The notes under the pieces were generated by a model that was not told where the DNA came from, ran no database searches, and saw only the letters and a program-made list of their open reading frames with translations. A stretch of 64,000 bases of DNA from Salinicoccus sp. Bachu38. GTDB lineage: Bacteria; Bacillota; Bacilli; Staphylococcales; Salinicoccaceae. The DNA lies in the NCBI RefSeq assembly GCF_038561955.2, contig NZ_CP138333.2, forward strand, positions 310,001 to 374,000, read 5' to 3'. The position numbers were made by a program, and so were the translations under genes. The first letter of the stretch is position 1; each line of letters begins with the position of its first letter. Positions 34,511-42,886 of this stretch are shown one piece after another.

Positions 34511-36226
34511 ATGAAAAATTTAAAACTGCTTCTAATGTTAAGCTTGGTTTTAATTTTATCATTTGCGCTGGCTGCCTGTACGGATGACAGTAACGTCGAT
34601 CCGGAAAGCGATTCTGCAGACAGCGGAGAAGAATCTTCAGGTGATACTGAAGGCGGAGAAGGTGGAGAAGGCGGAGATCTCATCATTTCCGAGATGAGTG
34701 ACGTTGTCAGCCTGGATCCGCACGGCAACAATGACGTACCATCAAGTAACGTACGTTCGAATATCTATGATACATTGACTGTTCTGGATGAAAACATGGA
34801 AGTCCAGCCTGGTCTGGCGACTGAATGGGAACAGCTTGATGACAATACATGGGAATTTACTCTCAAGGAAGGTGTCATGTTCCATGACGGTACTGAATTC
34901 AATGCAGAAGCCGTCGAAGCGAACCTGAAGCGCATCACTGACCCAGCGATGGCGTCACCACGCATGTTTCTGTACGAGATGATTACAGACGTAGAGCCGG
35001 TGGATGAGTATACTGTCGAGATTACGACGGAATATCCATTTGCCCCGCTCCTTGCACACCTTGCACACGATGCAGGCGGCATGTTGAGCAATGATGTCAT
35101 TGATGCAGACTATGAGCAGGCATTGTCCGACTCAGGTGAAGAAATGACGCTTGAGGAGTACTATGAACTTCGCGATAGCGGGGGCGAGGAGCATGAGGAA
35201 GTTGCGAATGCGATTTCCGGAAACATGGGACAGCATGCTGCTGAAAATGCAATCGGCACAGGTCCATTCCAGGTACAGTCCCGTGCAGCTGGAGAGAACG
35301 TTGTACTCGAAAGGAACGAAGAGTACCACGAAGACCCTGTAGCACTTGATACAGTGACATTCAAAGTGGTACCGGAAACAGCCGCGCGTATTGCTGAACT
35401 TGAAACTGGGGACAGCCACGTTGCGGGTGCAGTTGAGTCCAACAACATGGATCGTGTGGACTCCCACGAAGAAACATATCTCGACAATACAGAGTCACTG
35501 TCACTTTCATACATCGGTTTCAATGTTGAAAAGGAACCACTCGATGACCCGCGGGTCCGTCAGGCAATCTCTTATGCCATCGACAGGGAAGCAATCATCG
35601 AGGGAGTATATGATGGTGTAGGTATCCCGGCAGAAGGGCCACTTGCTCCGGATGTATTCGGCTATGATGAAAATGTAGAAGGCATCTCCTACGACATGGA
35701 TCGTGCGAAGGAACTCATGGCAGAAGCTGGGTACGAAGATGGCTTCTCCCTTGAAATCTGGACAAATGACAGCCCGCAGCGTATCGATACGGCAGTATAT
35801 CTGCAGGAATCCCTGCAGGAACTCAACATCGAGTTGAACGTCGAGCAGCTTGAGTGGGGTGCGTATCTTGAAAGGACTGCACAGGGTGAACATGACATGT
35901 TCGTTCTTGGATGGTCTACAGTAACTGGGGACGCGGACTACGGCATGTATCCGCTGTTCCACTCTGAAATGCACGGGGATCCGGGCAACCGTTCCTTCCT
36001 GAGCAATGATGAACTGGACGCCCTGCTTGAAGAAGGCCGTCAGGAGACCGACCCTGAAGCCCGTCAGGAAATCTACACTGAAGCTCAGGAAATGCTTGTG
36101 GACATCGCGCCTATGGCGTACATCCACCACCAGAACTATCTGACCGGTGTCCGTACAGATGTACAGAACTTCGAAGTGGATGCCCTCGGTATCTATCAGC
36201 TGGATGAAGTCACTCTAAGTGAATAG
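34511..36226 (+). CDS. peptide-binding lipoprotein OppA-like, paralog 3
   Basis: A 571-residue family-5 binding lipoprotein. The lipobox LAAC is followed by TDDSNVDPESD and a longer Glu/Gly/Ser linker (GGEGGEGG). DVVSLDPHGNNDVPSSNVR and TLKEGVMFHDGTEFNAEAVE match the paralogs; LDDPRVRQAISYAIDREAII lies near 350. It lacks the TTHI variation of paralog 1, and its HQNYLTGVRTDVQNFEVD C-terminal segment differs from both others. The ribosome site TTAGGAGG is the best of the three, so it may be the most highly expressed. Own terminator. Confidence 0.9.
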   Translation: MKNLKLLLMLSLVLILSFALAACTDDSNVDPESDSADSGEESSGDTEGGEGGEGGDLIISEMSDVVSLDPHGNNDVPSSNVRSNIYDTLTVLDENMEVQPGLATEWEQLDDNTWEFTLKEGVMFHDGTEFNAEAVEANLKRITDPAMASPRMFLYEMITDVEPVDEYTVEITTEYPFAPLLAHLAHDAGGMLSNDVIDADYEQALSDSGEEMTLEEYYELRDSGGEEHEEVANAISGNMGQHAAENAIGTGPFQVQSRAAGENVVLERNEEYHEDPVALDTVTFKVVPETAARIAELETGDSHVAGAVESNNMDRVDSHEETYLDNTESLSLSYIGFNVEKEPLDDPRVRQAISYAIDREAIIEGVYDGVGIPAEGPLAPDVFGYDENVEGISYDMDRAKELMAEAGYEDGFSLEIWTNDSPQRIDTAVYLQESLQELNIELNVEQLEWGAYLERTAQGEHDMFVLGWSTVTGDADYGMYPLFHSEMHGDPGNRSFLSNDELDALLEEGRQETDPEARQEIYTEAQEMLVDIAPMAYIHHQNYLTGVRTDVQNFEVDALGIYQLDEVTLSE

Positions 36227-36235
36227 ACAACATCA

Positions 36236-36264
36236 ACACCCCGGAAAATTCCGGGGTGTTTTTT
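36236..36264 (+). terminator. terminator after binding-protein paralog 3
   Basis: ACACCCCGGAA pairs with TTCCGGGGTGT, then six Ts. Confidence 0.92.
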
Positions 36265-36325
36265 AGACTTTCACGAATTCCATAAAGTGATATAATCTGT
36301 ATCAGGATGAAAAAAGGGTGATCAA

Positions 36326-36586
36326 ATGAAACGTCTGTTCGTTGTTGCAATGGTGGTGCTTCTCGCCGGGTGTGGAGAAGGCGAAAGCCAGGCTGCAAAA
36401 GACCTGGAGAAAGTGAAACAGGAGAATAAATCATTGGAAAATAAAATACAGAATGTCAAAAGTGAAAACAGCCAGCTGGAAGAGAATATCGAAACGAAGG
36501 AAGAGGAACTGGAGGAGCTTCAGCAGAAAGAGTCCAGTGATGCAGAGTCTGACGAAGAAACCGGGGAAGGGTCTTCAGAAGAATAG
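36326..36586 (+). CDS. small acidic coiled-coil lipoprotein
   Basis: An 86-residue lipoprotein. MKRLFVVAMVVLLAGC is a short signal peptide with lipobox LAGC at Cys16. Residues 22-68 form an uninterrupted coiled coil (KQENKSLENKIQNVKSEN with Leu/Ile every seven positions), and the tail is almost pure Glu, Ser, Asp and Gly. No family recognised. It is probably anchored to the outer membrane face, projecting a helix into the wall zone. ATG 36326 follows GGGTGA. Function unknown; could be a spacer or scaffold. Confidence 0.75.
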   Translation: MKRLFVVAMVVLLAGCGEGESQAAKDLEKVKQENKSLENKIQNVKSENSQLEENIETKEEELEELQQKESSDAESDEETGEGSSEE

Positions 36587-36652
36587 CCGCTAAGATTAAA
36601 TGCCTCTCAAAAGGGAATATATGATATAAATACTTTAGAGAGAGGGATCTTT

Positions 36653-36994
36653 ATGCACGAAGACAAATTCAATATCATCGAAGGAAAAGAAATGACACTT
36701 GAAGCACTGGGCTATGAAATAGAGGAGATCACCGGTATGGCAGTCAGGGACTTTGAAGGGGATGCCTCCCGGTTCGTTTCCAAAAAGCCCAATGCAGATC
36801 AGGAATTTGAAACGTTCAATGTGAGATATGATTTCAAAGAATCCAATGACTTTGTGGATGTGGTATTCACTACCCAGCAGAAAGAAGAGCTGGAAGATTA
36901 TGATTTTGATGAAGAAGAAGTGAAAGTGCAGCTCATTACTTATAAGAGGATGGATGCACCATTGGAGAATGAAAGTGAGAAAGTGGAGGAGTAG
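36653..36994 (+). CDS. acidic hypothetical protein, 113 aa
   Basis: A 113-residue soluble acidic protein with no signal peptide or membrane segment. The middle has NVRYDFKESNDFVDVVFTTQQKEELEDY, which looks like alternating beta strands. No family recognised. Start ATG 36653 follows GAGAGAGGG. It is 66 bases after the small lipoprotein gene, with no clear terminator between, so the two may share a transcript. A GATATAAATACT stretch just upstream could also be a promoter. Confidence 0.65.
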   Translation: MHEDKFNIIEGKEMTLEALGYEIEEITGMAVRDFEGDASRFVSKKPNADQEFETFNVRYDFKESNDFVDVVFTTQQKEELEDYDFDEEEVKVQLITYKRMDAPLENESEKVEE

Positions 36995-37020
36995 AGAGGG
37001 TGCTTGCCCTCTTTCTCTTT
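36993..37020 (+). terminator. weak terminator after the 113-aa gene
   Basis: AGAGGG and CCCTCT form a 6-bp stem with a 6-base loop, followed by TTCTCTTTCATTTTT. It overlaps the stop codon and is weaker than the others. Confidence 0.5.
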
Positions 37021-37086
37021 CATTTTTATGTGGTGGAGCCGTGGAACGCAGTCATTATATAAATGAGAGAATGGTTGAGGATAAGC

Positions 37087-37626
37087 ATGAAATACATCAA
37101 AACGAAGCGGTTGATATTGCGTGACTGGCAAGAGAGTGATATCGCCCCTTTCATCAGAATGAATCAGGATTCCGATGTACGCAGGTATTTTCCCGAAAAG
37201 CTTTCCAGCGAGGCGTCGAGGCAGTTCATCGTCGATGCACAGAAAGATATCGAGGATAGAGGCTTTGGATTATTTGCAGTGGAAAGACGGGATACCGGCG
37301 AATTCATCGGCTTTACAGGCATGCAGGTGCTGGAGGAGGATGGTCCTTTCAGACTTGAATTCCTTCCTTGCATAGAAATCGGCTGGCGCCTCATGAAGAA
37401 GCACTGGAACCAGGGATTTGCCACCGAAGCGGCAGTCGGAGTCCTTAAGTTTGCAGAACGCCATACGGATATCAAGGAAATATATGGACTCGCAGCGAAG
37501 AGGAACTGGCCCTCGATTCATGTCATGGAAAAAATCGGCATGACCAGAGTGGAGGAGTTCGAGCATCCACTGATTATCGATGGCCATTCTCTAAAGCGGC
37601 ATGTTGTATATAGGCTGAAACTATAA
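37087..37626 (+). CDS. GNAT acetyltransferase, RimJ/RimL type
   Basis: A 179-residue GNAT enzyme of acetyltransf-3 type. It begins MKYIKTKRLILRDWQESDIAPF, the usual RimJ/RimL-like opening, and has IGWRLMKKHWNQGFATEAAVGVLKFA as the acetyl-CoA site, ending KIGMTRVEEFEHPLI. Such proteins acetylate ribosomal protein N-termini, amino sugars or antibiotics; the substrate here is unknown. ATG 37087 is preferred since TTGAGG lies 7 bases ahead; an in-frame ATG at 37063 has none. Convergent with the LOG gene. Confidence 0.87.
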   Translation: MKYIKTKRLILRDWQESDIAPFIRMNQDSDVRRYFPEKLSSEASRQFIVDAQKDIEDRGFGLFAVERRDTGEFIGFTGMQVLEEDGPFRLEFLPCIEIGWRLMKKHWNQGFATEAAVGVLKFAERHTDIKEIYGLAAKRNWPSIHVMEKIGMTRVEEFEHPLIIDGHSLKRHVVYRLKL

Positions 37627-37655
37627 AAAAACGACGTCCTAGCGACGTCGTTTTT
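37626..37655. terminator. terminator between GNAT and LOG genes
   Basis: ACGACGTC and GACGTCGT, flanked by A- and T-runs. The hairpin contains the stop codon of the reverse-strand LOG gene. Confidence 0.88.
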
Positions 37656-38229
37656 CAGTCTCGTATGTCCTTATTTCAATCGGTTCGTATATTTCAAAGC
37701 TTTTCAATATTTCATTGGCATCATCCCCGATGAAAAGCTGGCCCATGTACTTCTCGTCGAGAAATCCTTCTGCAATGAGTTTTTCGAAAAGATGGGTGAG
37801 TGCATCGAAGAAATTATTGACATCCAACAGACCAATCGGCTTTTTCTGCAGACCAATCTGTCCCCAGGTGAACATTTCGAAGAATTCCTCCATTGTTCCG
37901 GCGCCCCCGGGCAGCGTGATGATGGCATCGCCGAGCGTCTCCATCCGTGCCTTTCTCTCGTGCATGCTCTCCACGACTTCCATATGCTGAACTTTGGGGT
38001 GTGCCATCTCCCGGTCTACCAGAAACTGGGGTATGACCCCTGTTACAGTGCCGCCTTTCGAAAGGGCTCCATCAGCGACAGCTCCCATCAGTCCGACAGC
38101 ACCGCCGCCAAAGACAAGGCCGATGCCTTTTTCTGCCAACAGTTGGCCGAGCGCGTAGGCACGCTCTTCGTATACCGGATCGCTTCCTGTATGTGCACCA
38201 CAGAATATGGTGATATTGTTGATTTTCAT
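37639..38229 (-). CDS. LOG family protein (TIGR00730)
   Basis: A 196-residue Rossmann-like protein of the LOG family. The conserved PGGAGTMEEFFEMFTW lies near residue 108, together with GGGAVGLMGAVADGAL near 40 and ERKARMETLGDAII near 90; these hold the Arg and Glu that form the nucleotide site. Family members hydrolyse cytokinin-type or plain nucleoside 5'-monophosphates at the N-glycosidic bond. The role in bacteria like this is not settled. Start ATG 38229 follows AAAGGTGA. Probably cotranscribed after the 323-residue gene at 38273, from which it is separated by 43 bases. Confidence 0.88.
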   Translation of the reverse strand: MKINNITIFCGAHTGSDPVYEERAYALGQLLAEKGIGLVFGGGAVGLMGAVADGALSKGGTVTGVIPQFLVDREMAHPKVQHMEVVESMHERKARMETLGDAIITLPGGAGTMEEFFEMFTWGQIGLQKKPIGLLDVNNFFDALTHLFEKLIAEGFLDEKYMGQLFIGDDANEILKSFEIYEPIEIRTYETEKRRR

Positions 38230-38272
38230 CCCATGTCACCTTTCTTTCTAATGTGGTTCAAAATGTCGGATG

Positions 38273-39244
38273 CTACTGCTTGTATTGTTTCTTTTTATGC
38301 TTGTTGATTTTCTTTTCAAGTTTCTTTTGTTTTCTGGATTTCCTGATCGCTCCCGGTTCGCCCGTCTTCCTGCCGATAGAGGACATTTGGGATTCATGGA
38401 GTGAACGGTGCTGGTTGAAAAGTGAATCATCCTGCTCTGCCCTTTTGTTCGCTGCTTCTGCATTTCTCGGATCCAGAGTGTTCTTGTGTTCTGTAAACAA
38501 TTTTCCGTTTTCGTATTCGTCCTCTTCATGACCTTTTACTTTTTTATCGATCCAGTGGTTGATGTTCTGATTCATGTGGTCCAGCCTTTCCTGTTCATCG
38601 TTGTTTTGATCATGTACCTCTCCCTGGATCCCGATGTCCAGTCTTTCCTCATCGCCTTCAGACAGGCTTGCACGGTTGTGCGATTGGTCGTCATCATATT
38701 CTGTGGCGATTCCATAGTTGTCAGGATTGGATTTTTTCTCGGCCCGGGTTTCGGGGCTGGCGGTATCAGGCTCTTTATAGTCATCGGACACCGTCATTGA
38801 TTGGGACCTGTCTTCATCATCCGACTCTGTGCCCGATTGCAGGATTTTTGGCACAGGAATCCTGCTCTCGGTCTGCTCCTGCAGCCGGTCTTTCCTATGC
38901 TTCTCTTTTTCCTTCTCAAATTGCTTGAGCAGGGATTCTTCCTGCTTCAGGCTCTGTTCATATTGCTTCTGATCCTTCTTGTAAGTATGCTGCAGACGTT
39001 TGTCGGAAACAACATCGCCCACCTTGGAAACCGCCGACCTGCCTGTCTGGTATGTGGATGTGCTTACATTCTTTACCGATTCCGCTGCACTGGTGCTCTT
39101 GTCTTTGGCCACATGGTAGACTGTGCTCGATGTCTCCCCGATTTTCTGCATGTCGGGATGCTCTTTGATCCGTTTTCTTTCATTAAAGAGAGGGACGAGT
39201 ATAACGGGTAGCAGCGTGGCTGCCATTTTCACTTTATCATTCAT
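38273..39244 (-). CDS. long charged hypothetical protein with N-terminal membrane anchor
   Basis: A 323-residue protein I do not recognise. A short hydrophobic stretch (MAATLLPVILVPLF) at residues 7-20 may anchor it, followed by a Thr/Ser/Ala/Val-rich zone (40-80) like YtxH-type proteins. From about 80 it is highly charged: a probable coiled coil (EQSLKQEESLLKQFEKEKEK), a long acidic low-complexity middle, and a strongly basic end (KLEKKINKHKKKQYKQ). This layout suggests disordered regions and perhaps nucleic-acid or phospholipid contact. Downstream is the LOG gene. The start follows TGGAGG. Confidence 0.65.
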   Translation of the reverse strand: MNDKVKMAATLLPVILVPLFNERKRIKEHPDMQKIGETSSTVYHVAKDKSTSAAESVKNVSTSTYQTGRSAVSKVGDVVSDKRLQHTYKKDQKQYEQSLKQEESLLKQFEKEKEKHRKDRLQEQTESRIPVPKILQSGTESDDEDRSQSMTVSDDYKEPDTASPETRAEKKSNPDNYGIATEYDDDQSHNRASLSEGDEERLDIGIQGEVHDQNNDEQERLDHMNQNINHWIDKKVKGHEEDEYENGKLFTEHKNTLDPRNAEAANKRAEQDDSLFNQHRSLHESQMSSIGRKTGEPGAIRKSRKQKKLEKKINKHKKKQYKQ

Positions 39245-39374
39245 TCATCTAACCTCCAGCATCTTCGTATATGATGATTATAATATACCCGTAGAGATGT
39301 TTCATTAAACTGTAAACAAATTCGTTTAAATAACGCAGTATTAAGGTATGGTTATAGTAAATGAGGAGGAATGC

Positions 39375-40064
39375 ATGGTGAAAACAATTACTGGACAGAT
39401 GACACTTGGTGACATCGTAACAGAAATTCCGAAAGCAGGGGACATCTTAAGAAAGCAGAGAATCGATTTTGCCAATGATGGAAACAGGACCTTGAAGGAA
39501 GCAGCCCTTGTCCACCAGCTTCCGTTGGAAAACCTGCTATATGAAATCAATCGGGAGGGGTCCGCAAACCAGGATGGCATCGATATAAAATATATGGACG
39601 AAGAGAGTATCATCAAGTATATACAAAGAAAATATCATGAAGACCTGAAGGATGAACTCCCGGTTCTTGAACCATATGTGGAAAAAATGGTCAAGGAGGA
39701 TGAAAATCTGGAGACTGTGGAAGACATCTTCCTGAACCTGAAGGCGGCTCTGCTCGATCATACCAGGGATGAAGATGATAACGTCTTTCCAATGCTGGAA
39801 TCATTTCTCAACAATCCTTCCGAAGATAAACGGGAGGCCCTCAAACCCCATATAACCGAGCTTGAGGATGAACACCGCAATGCAGCAGAAGCATTCTGGC
39901 GCATTCGGGAGCTGACGAATGACTATACGCCATCAGAAGGGGATGCGGGTATCATACGCTTTGTCTATCAGAGGCTGGAAAAGCTTGAAAAAGGCACCCT
40001 GGACCATGTTCACCTTGAGAACAACATTCTTTTCAAAAGGGTAAGAGAGGCGCACTACCAATAG
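39375..40064 (+). CDS. ScdA/RIC-family di-iron protein without the N-terminal cysteines
   Basis: A 229-residue relative of ScdA (RIC), the di-iron protein that repairs iron-sulfur clusters after nitric oxide or peroxide stress. The N-terminal DUF542 domain reads IDFANDGNRTL where ScdA has an FCCGG pair, so both cysteines are lost. In the hemerythrin-like domain, KYHEDL, LLDHTRDEDDNVF, EDEHRN and LDHVHLENNILF keep His and Glu ligands, but the His of the KVHG element is replaced (KMVKED). It may be a variant with changed chemistry. ATG 39375 follows GAGGAGG. It lies 2.8 kb before narG, which would make sense if nitrate respiration produces nitric oxide. Confidence 0.85.
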   Translation: MVKTITGQMTLGDIVTEIPKAGDILRKQRIDFANDGNRTLKEAALVHQLPLENLLYEINREGSANQDGIDIKYMDEESIIKYIQRKYHEDLKDELPVLEPYVEKMVKEDENLETVEDIFLNLKAALLDHTRDEDDNVFPMLESFLNNPSEDKREALKPHITELEDEHRNAAEAFWRIRELTNDYTPSEGDAGIIRFVYQRLEKLEKGTLDHVHLENNILFKRVREAHYQ

Positions 40065-40081
40065 AATTACAGGAAATGATG

Positions 40082-40118
40082 AACCCCTGCTTCCAAAAGA
40101 AGGAAGCAGGGGTTTTGT
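40082..40118 (+). terminator. terminator after the ScdA-like gene
   Basis: AACCCCTGCTTCC pairs with GGAAGCAGGGGTT, then TTGTTG; near the stop codon. Confidence 0.85.
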
Positions 40119-40186
40119 TGTTTTCATATGGTGAGGTCACTCGAGAAGACGACGAATGACAATTGGCGTCCTCCGACCGTCCGCTT

Positions 40187-41968
40187 CTATTCATCCTCCT
40201 GCTTCTTTGGCAGTGTGACGGTGAAGGTTGTGCCCTCACCTTCGCGGCTTTCCACCTCTATCCTTCCGTGATGCGATTCTATCAGGTGCTTGACTATGGC
40301 AAGGCCGAGACCTGTACCGCCGGAGTGTCGGGACCGTGCCCGATCAACACGATAGAAGCGTTCGAATATGCGGGGGAGGCTCTCTTCCGGAATGCCGATG
40401 CCATCATCCTGAATAATGAGTCGGACCTTGTCTACATTCTCTTTCAATGAGACTTTGACAGTCCCGCCTTCGGCGGTGTAGTTGATGCCATTGCCCACCA
40501 GGTTGAGTATGATTTGTCTGAGACGGTCTTCGTCACCCTGCAGATGCAAATCTTTTGATGGGTCAGGCAGCAGAAGCCTTGTCTTCTTCTCCTCGATGAC
40601 GCCCTGCAGTGTAACTGAAACTTCGTGGACGAGCGCTGTCATGTTGATGGTCTCAAGATTCAGCGGCATCTCCTTCTTCTCTATCTTGGAGAGGTTCAGA
40701 AGGTCCTTGATCAGGCGGTCGAGCCGCTGGCTTTCATCGTGTATGATCTTGAGGAACTGCTGCGTTGTTTCTTCATCAGTCACCTCTCCACTCATCAGTG
40801 TTTCCGAGAATCCTCTGACGGAGGTGACGGGTGTCTTCAGTTCATGGGAGACGTTGGCGACAAAGTCGCTGCGCATCTTCTCCAGCCTTCTTATATCTGT
40901 AATATCGTGGAGGACGATGATTACACCCCTCTGCTGCCACCCCTGACCGTAGTAGGGTGCGAGATGGGCATCCATGATGCGTTCCTGTGGATAGTAGGAG
41001 TGGACTTCTTCGTGTACCTTTTCATTGCTTTCGAAGACAGTGCGTATATGCGGACTCAGGGCAAAGCGTTCACCGACTTTTTCATAGGGCTGGCCGATGA
41101 TGTTGTCCTTGTGCTGGGAGAGGAACCTTTCCATCGCCGAATTCATCAGTGCAACCGTGCCGTCCTGGTTGATGAGCATGACGCCGCTCACCATGTTCGA
41201 GATGATGCTGGTGAGCTGCTGTTCATTCTCCTCTATCTCCTTCATCTGTCTCTGCAGGCTGGCGGCAAGGGCATTGATGGAGCGGGAAAGGTCACCGATC
41301 TCCCCTTTTGGTTCTGTATTCACCCGGCTGCTGTAGTCATTTCTCCTCAGACGCGAGGTGACATCCATGATGCTGTCGATCGGCCGTGTAATGCTTCTCG
41401 CAAGCATCGTACTCGCAATGGCGGCGATGACGAACATCAGGCCGAGTGCGAGCGACAGGCTGAACCATAGCCTGTTCATGGCATCATCGATGACTTCGAG
41501 GGATAGAGAAGTTCTGACTGCCCCTACAATTTCCCCCTGGGAAACAAGGGGGAGGGCGACATACATCATATTGAAATCCTGGGTGGTACTGTAGCGGATC
41601 GATTCTCCGAATTCCTCCTCCTGCTGGAGCACATTCTGTATTTCAGGACGATCGAAATGATTGTTCATTTCTTCAGGATCATTTTCGGAATCGGCAAGGA
41701 CTTCACCTTCCGTGTCCACAACCGTAAAGCGCATCTGTATCGGTTGTTCGAAGTTCTGGATGAGTTCCTGCAGCTGCTCCCGTTCACCGTAGCTGTCTGA
41801 GGCGACGATGAGCTGGGTGACCATCTGTGCATTTTCAACCAGATGATCGCGTGTCATATCGGTATAGGCATTTTTCAGCAGGGCTGCCAGGAAAAACCAC
41901 AGGACGATGATCAGAATGAGGATCAGGATGAAGAAGGCGGATGCAATCCTGAACCATAGGCGCTTCAT
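40187..41968 (-). CDS. phoR: phosphate-responsive sensor kinase PhoR
   Basis: A 593-residue membrane histidine kinase. Helices at about 7-30 and 168-190 enclose an extracytoplasmic sensor region of about 135 residues. HAMP (191-242) and PAS (255-360) domains follow, then HisKA with His375 (NVSHELKTPVTSVRGF) and an HATPase with DEDRLRQIILNLVGNGINY and DDGIGIPEE. The partner PhoP is the best identifier; PhoR together with PhoP responds to phosphate shortage and wall teichoic acid intermediates. Its start overlaps the phoP stop by 4 bases (ATGA). Not a SrrB/WalK gene despite the domain order. Confidence 0.9.
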   Translation of the reverse strand: MKRLWFRIASAFFILILILIIVLWFFLAALLKNAYTDMTRDHLVENAQMVTQLIVASDSYGEREQLQELIQNFEQPIQMRFTVVDTEGEVLADSENDPEEMNNHFDRPEIQNVLQQEEEFGESIRYSTTQDFNMMYVALPLVSQGEIVGAVRTSLSLEVIDDAMNRLWFSLSLALGLMFVIAAIASTMLARSITRPIDSIMDVTSRLRRNDYSSRVNTEPKGEIGDLSRSINALAASLQRQMKEIEENEQQLTSIISNMVSGVMLINQDGTVALMNSAMERFLSQHKDNIIGQPYEKVGERFALSPHIRTVFESNEKVHEEVHSYYPQERIMDAHLAPYYGQGWQQRGVIIVLHDITDIRRLEKMRSDFVANVSHELKTPVTSVRGFSETLMSGEVTDEETTQQFLKIIHDESQRLDRLIKDLLNLSKIEKKEMPLNLETINMTALVHEVSVTLQGVIEEKKTRLLLPDPSKDLHLQGDEDRLRQIILNLVGNGINYTAEGGTVKVSLKENVDKVRLIIQDDGIGIPEESLPRIFERFYRVDRARSRHSGGTGLGLAIVKHLIESHHGRIEVESREGEGTTFTVTLPKKQEDE

Positions 41969-42663
41969 TCTGCTGGAACCTCAAGCTTGTAGCCGAATCC
42001 CCTGATGGTCCGGATGTAGGCCGGGCGTTTCGGGTCCGCTTCAATCTTCTCGCGCAGGTGGCTGATATGCACATCGACGATCCGCGTATCCCCATCATAA
42101 TGGAAGTCCCATACCCCGTTCAGCAATTGATCGCGGCTGAGGACCTTGTTCTTATGGTTTGCAAGATAGAGGAGCAGTTCATATTCCTTCGGGGTGAGCA
42201 CGAGCTGTTCTCCGCGGGCATATACATCATAGGTATCCATATGGATTTCGAGCTCGCCGAGCTGGATGATGGCAGACGTTGCGTCTGCTGTTTTCTGTGT
42301 CTGTGTCCTTCTCAGGATTGCCTTGACGCGTGCCACCACTTCCCGTGGACTGAAAGGTTTTGTCATATAGTCATCAGCACCGAGTTCCAGTCCCAGAATC
42401 TTATCGAACTCCTCATCTTTGGCGGTCAGCATGAGGATGGGCGTATCCACCTTCTCCTGTCTGAGTGTCTTGCAGACATCCATGCCATCCATGCCGGGCA
42501 GCATCAGGTCCAGCACAATAAGATCGGGTTTTTCAGTCAGTGACAGATCCAGCCCCTGCCGGCCATCCTCCGCTGTCATCACTTCGTATCCGGCTTTCTC
42601 CAGGTTGAATTTCATCAATGTAACAATGGATGGTTCATCATCCACCACGAGGATCTTATGCAC
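41965..42663 (-). CDS. phoP: response regulator PhoP
   Basis: A 232-residue OmpR-type regulator. Receiver: acidic pair DDE at 8-10, phosphorylatable Asp52 (IVLDLMLPGMDG), Thr/Lys at MLTAKDEEF and DYMTKPFSPREV. The DNA-binding domain begins near 135 with LTPKEYELLLYL and DTRIVDVHISHLREKIE. Whole-length similarity is to B. subtilis PhoP (KDEEFDKILGLELGADDYM is almost identical). The GTG start at 42663 is preceded by AAAGGAG. Two-gene operon phoPR, divergent from narG; the 223-base gap contains the nar control elements. Confidence 0.93.
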   Translation of the reverse strand: MHKILVVDDEPSIVTLMKFNLEKAGYEVMTAEDGRQGLDLSLTEKPDLIVLDLMLPGMDGMDVCKTLRQEKVDTPILMLTAKDEEFDKILGLELGADDYMTKPFSPREVVARVKAILRRTQTQKTADATSAIIQLGELEIHMDTYDVYARGEQLVLTPKEYELLLYLANHKNKVLSRDQLLNGVWDFHYDGDTRIVDVHISHLREKIEADPKRPAYIRTIRGFGYKLEVPAE

Positions 42664-42795
42664 AGTAATAGCTCCTTTCACACATCTCAATTTTAAAATC
42701 TAATCATCTCAGCCGTTATATTTTACCATGGAGTCACAGAAAATTTGAAAACTTTACATACTTGTCACAATCTTTTTGAGGCCTTTCAGGAAAAG

Positions 42796-42809
42796 TAGGA
42801 ATTTCCCTA
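42796..42809. promoter_or_regulatory. NreC binding site upstream of narG
   Basis: TAGGA-ATTT-CCCTA matches the staphylococcal NreC inverted repeat TAGGG-N4-CCCTA with one change. Its centre is 31.5 bases before the -10 hexamer, the same as for narT. Confidence 0.75.
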
Positions 42810-42833
42810 ATATCATTCTCTTAAAAATAGACA

Positions 42834-42839
42834 GATAAT
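42834..42839 (+). promoter_or_regulatory. probable -10 box of the narGHJI promoter
   Basis: GATAAT, 48 bases before the narG start. No good -35 is seen, as expected for an activator-dependent promoter. Placement relative to the NreC box agrees with the narT promoter. Confidence 0.5.
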
Positions 42840-42886
42840 GGATATATCTTAGAGTCATAGTAGATATTCTGATAGGAGTGGCATAG

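Noticed and set aside
40187-42663. Two-component pair as SrrAB/ResDE, which would suit the respiratory context
   Set aside because: The regulator aligns along its length with PhoP (KDEEFDKILGLELGADDYM), not with SrrA, so PhoPR is the better call.
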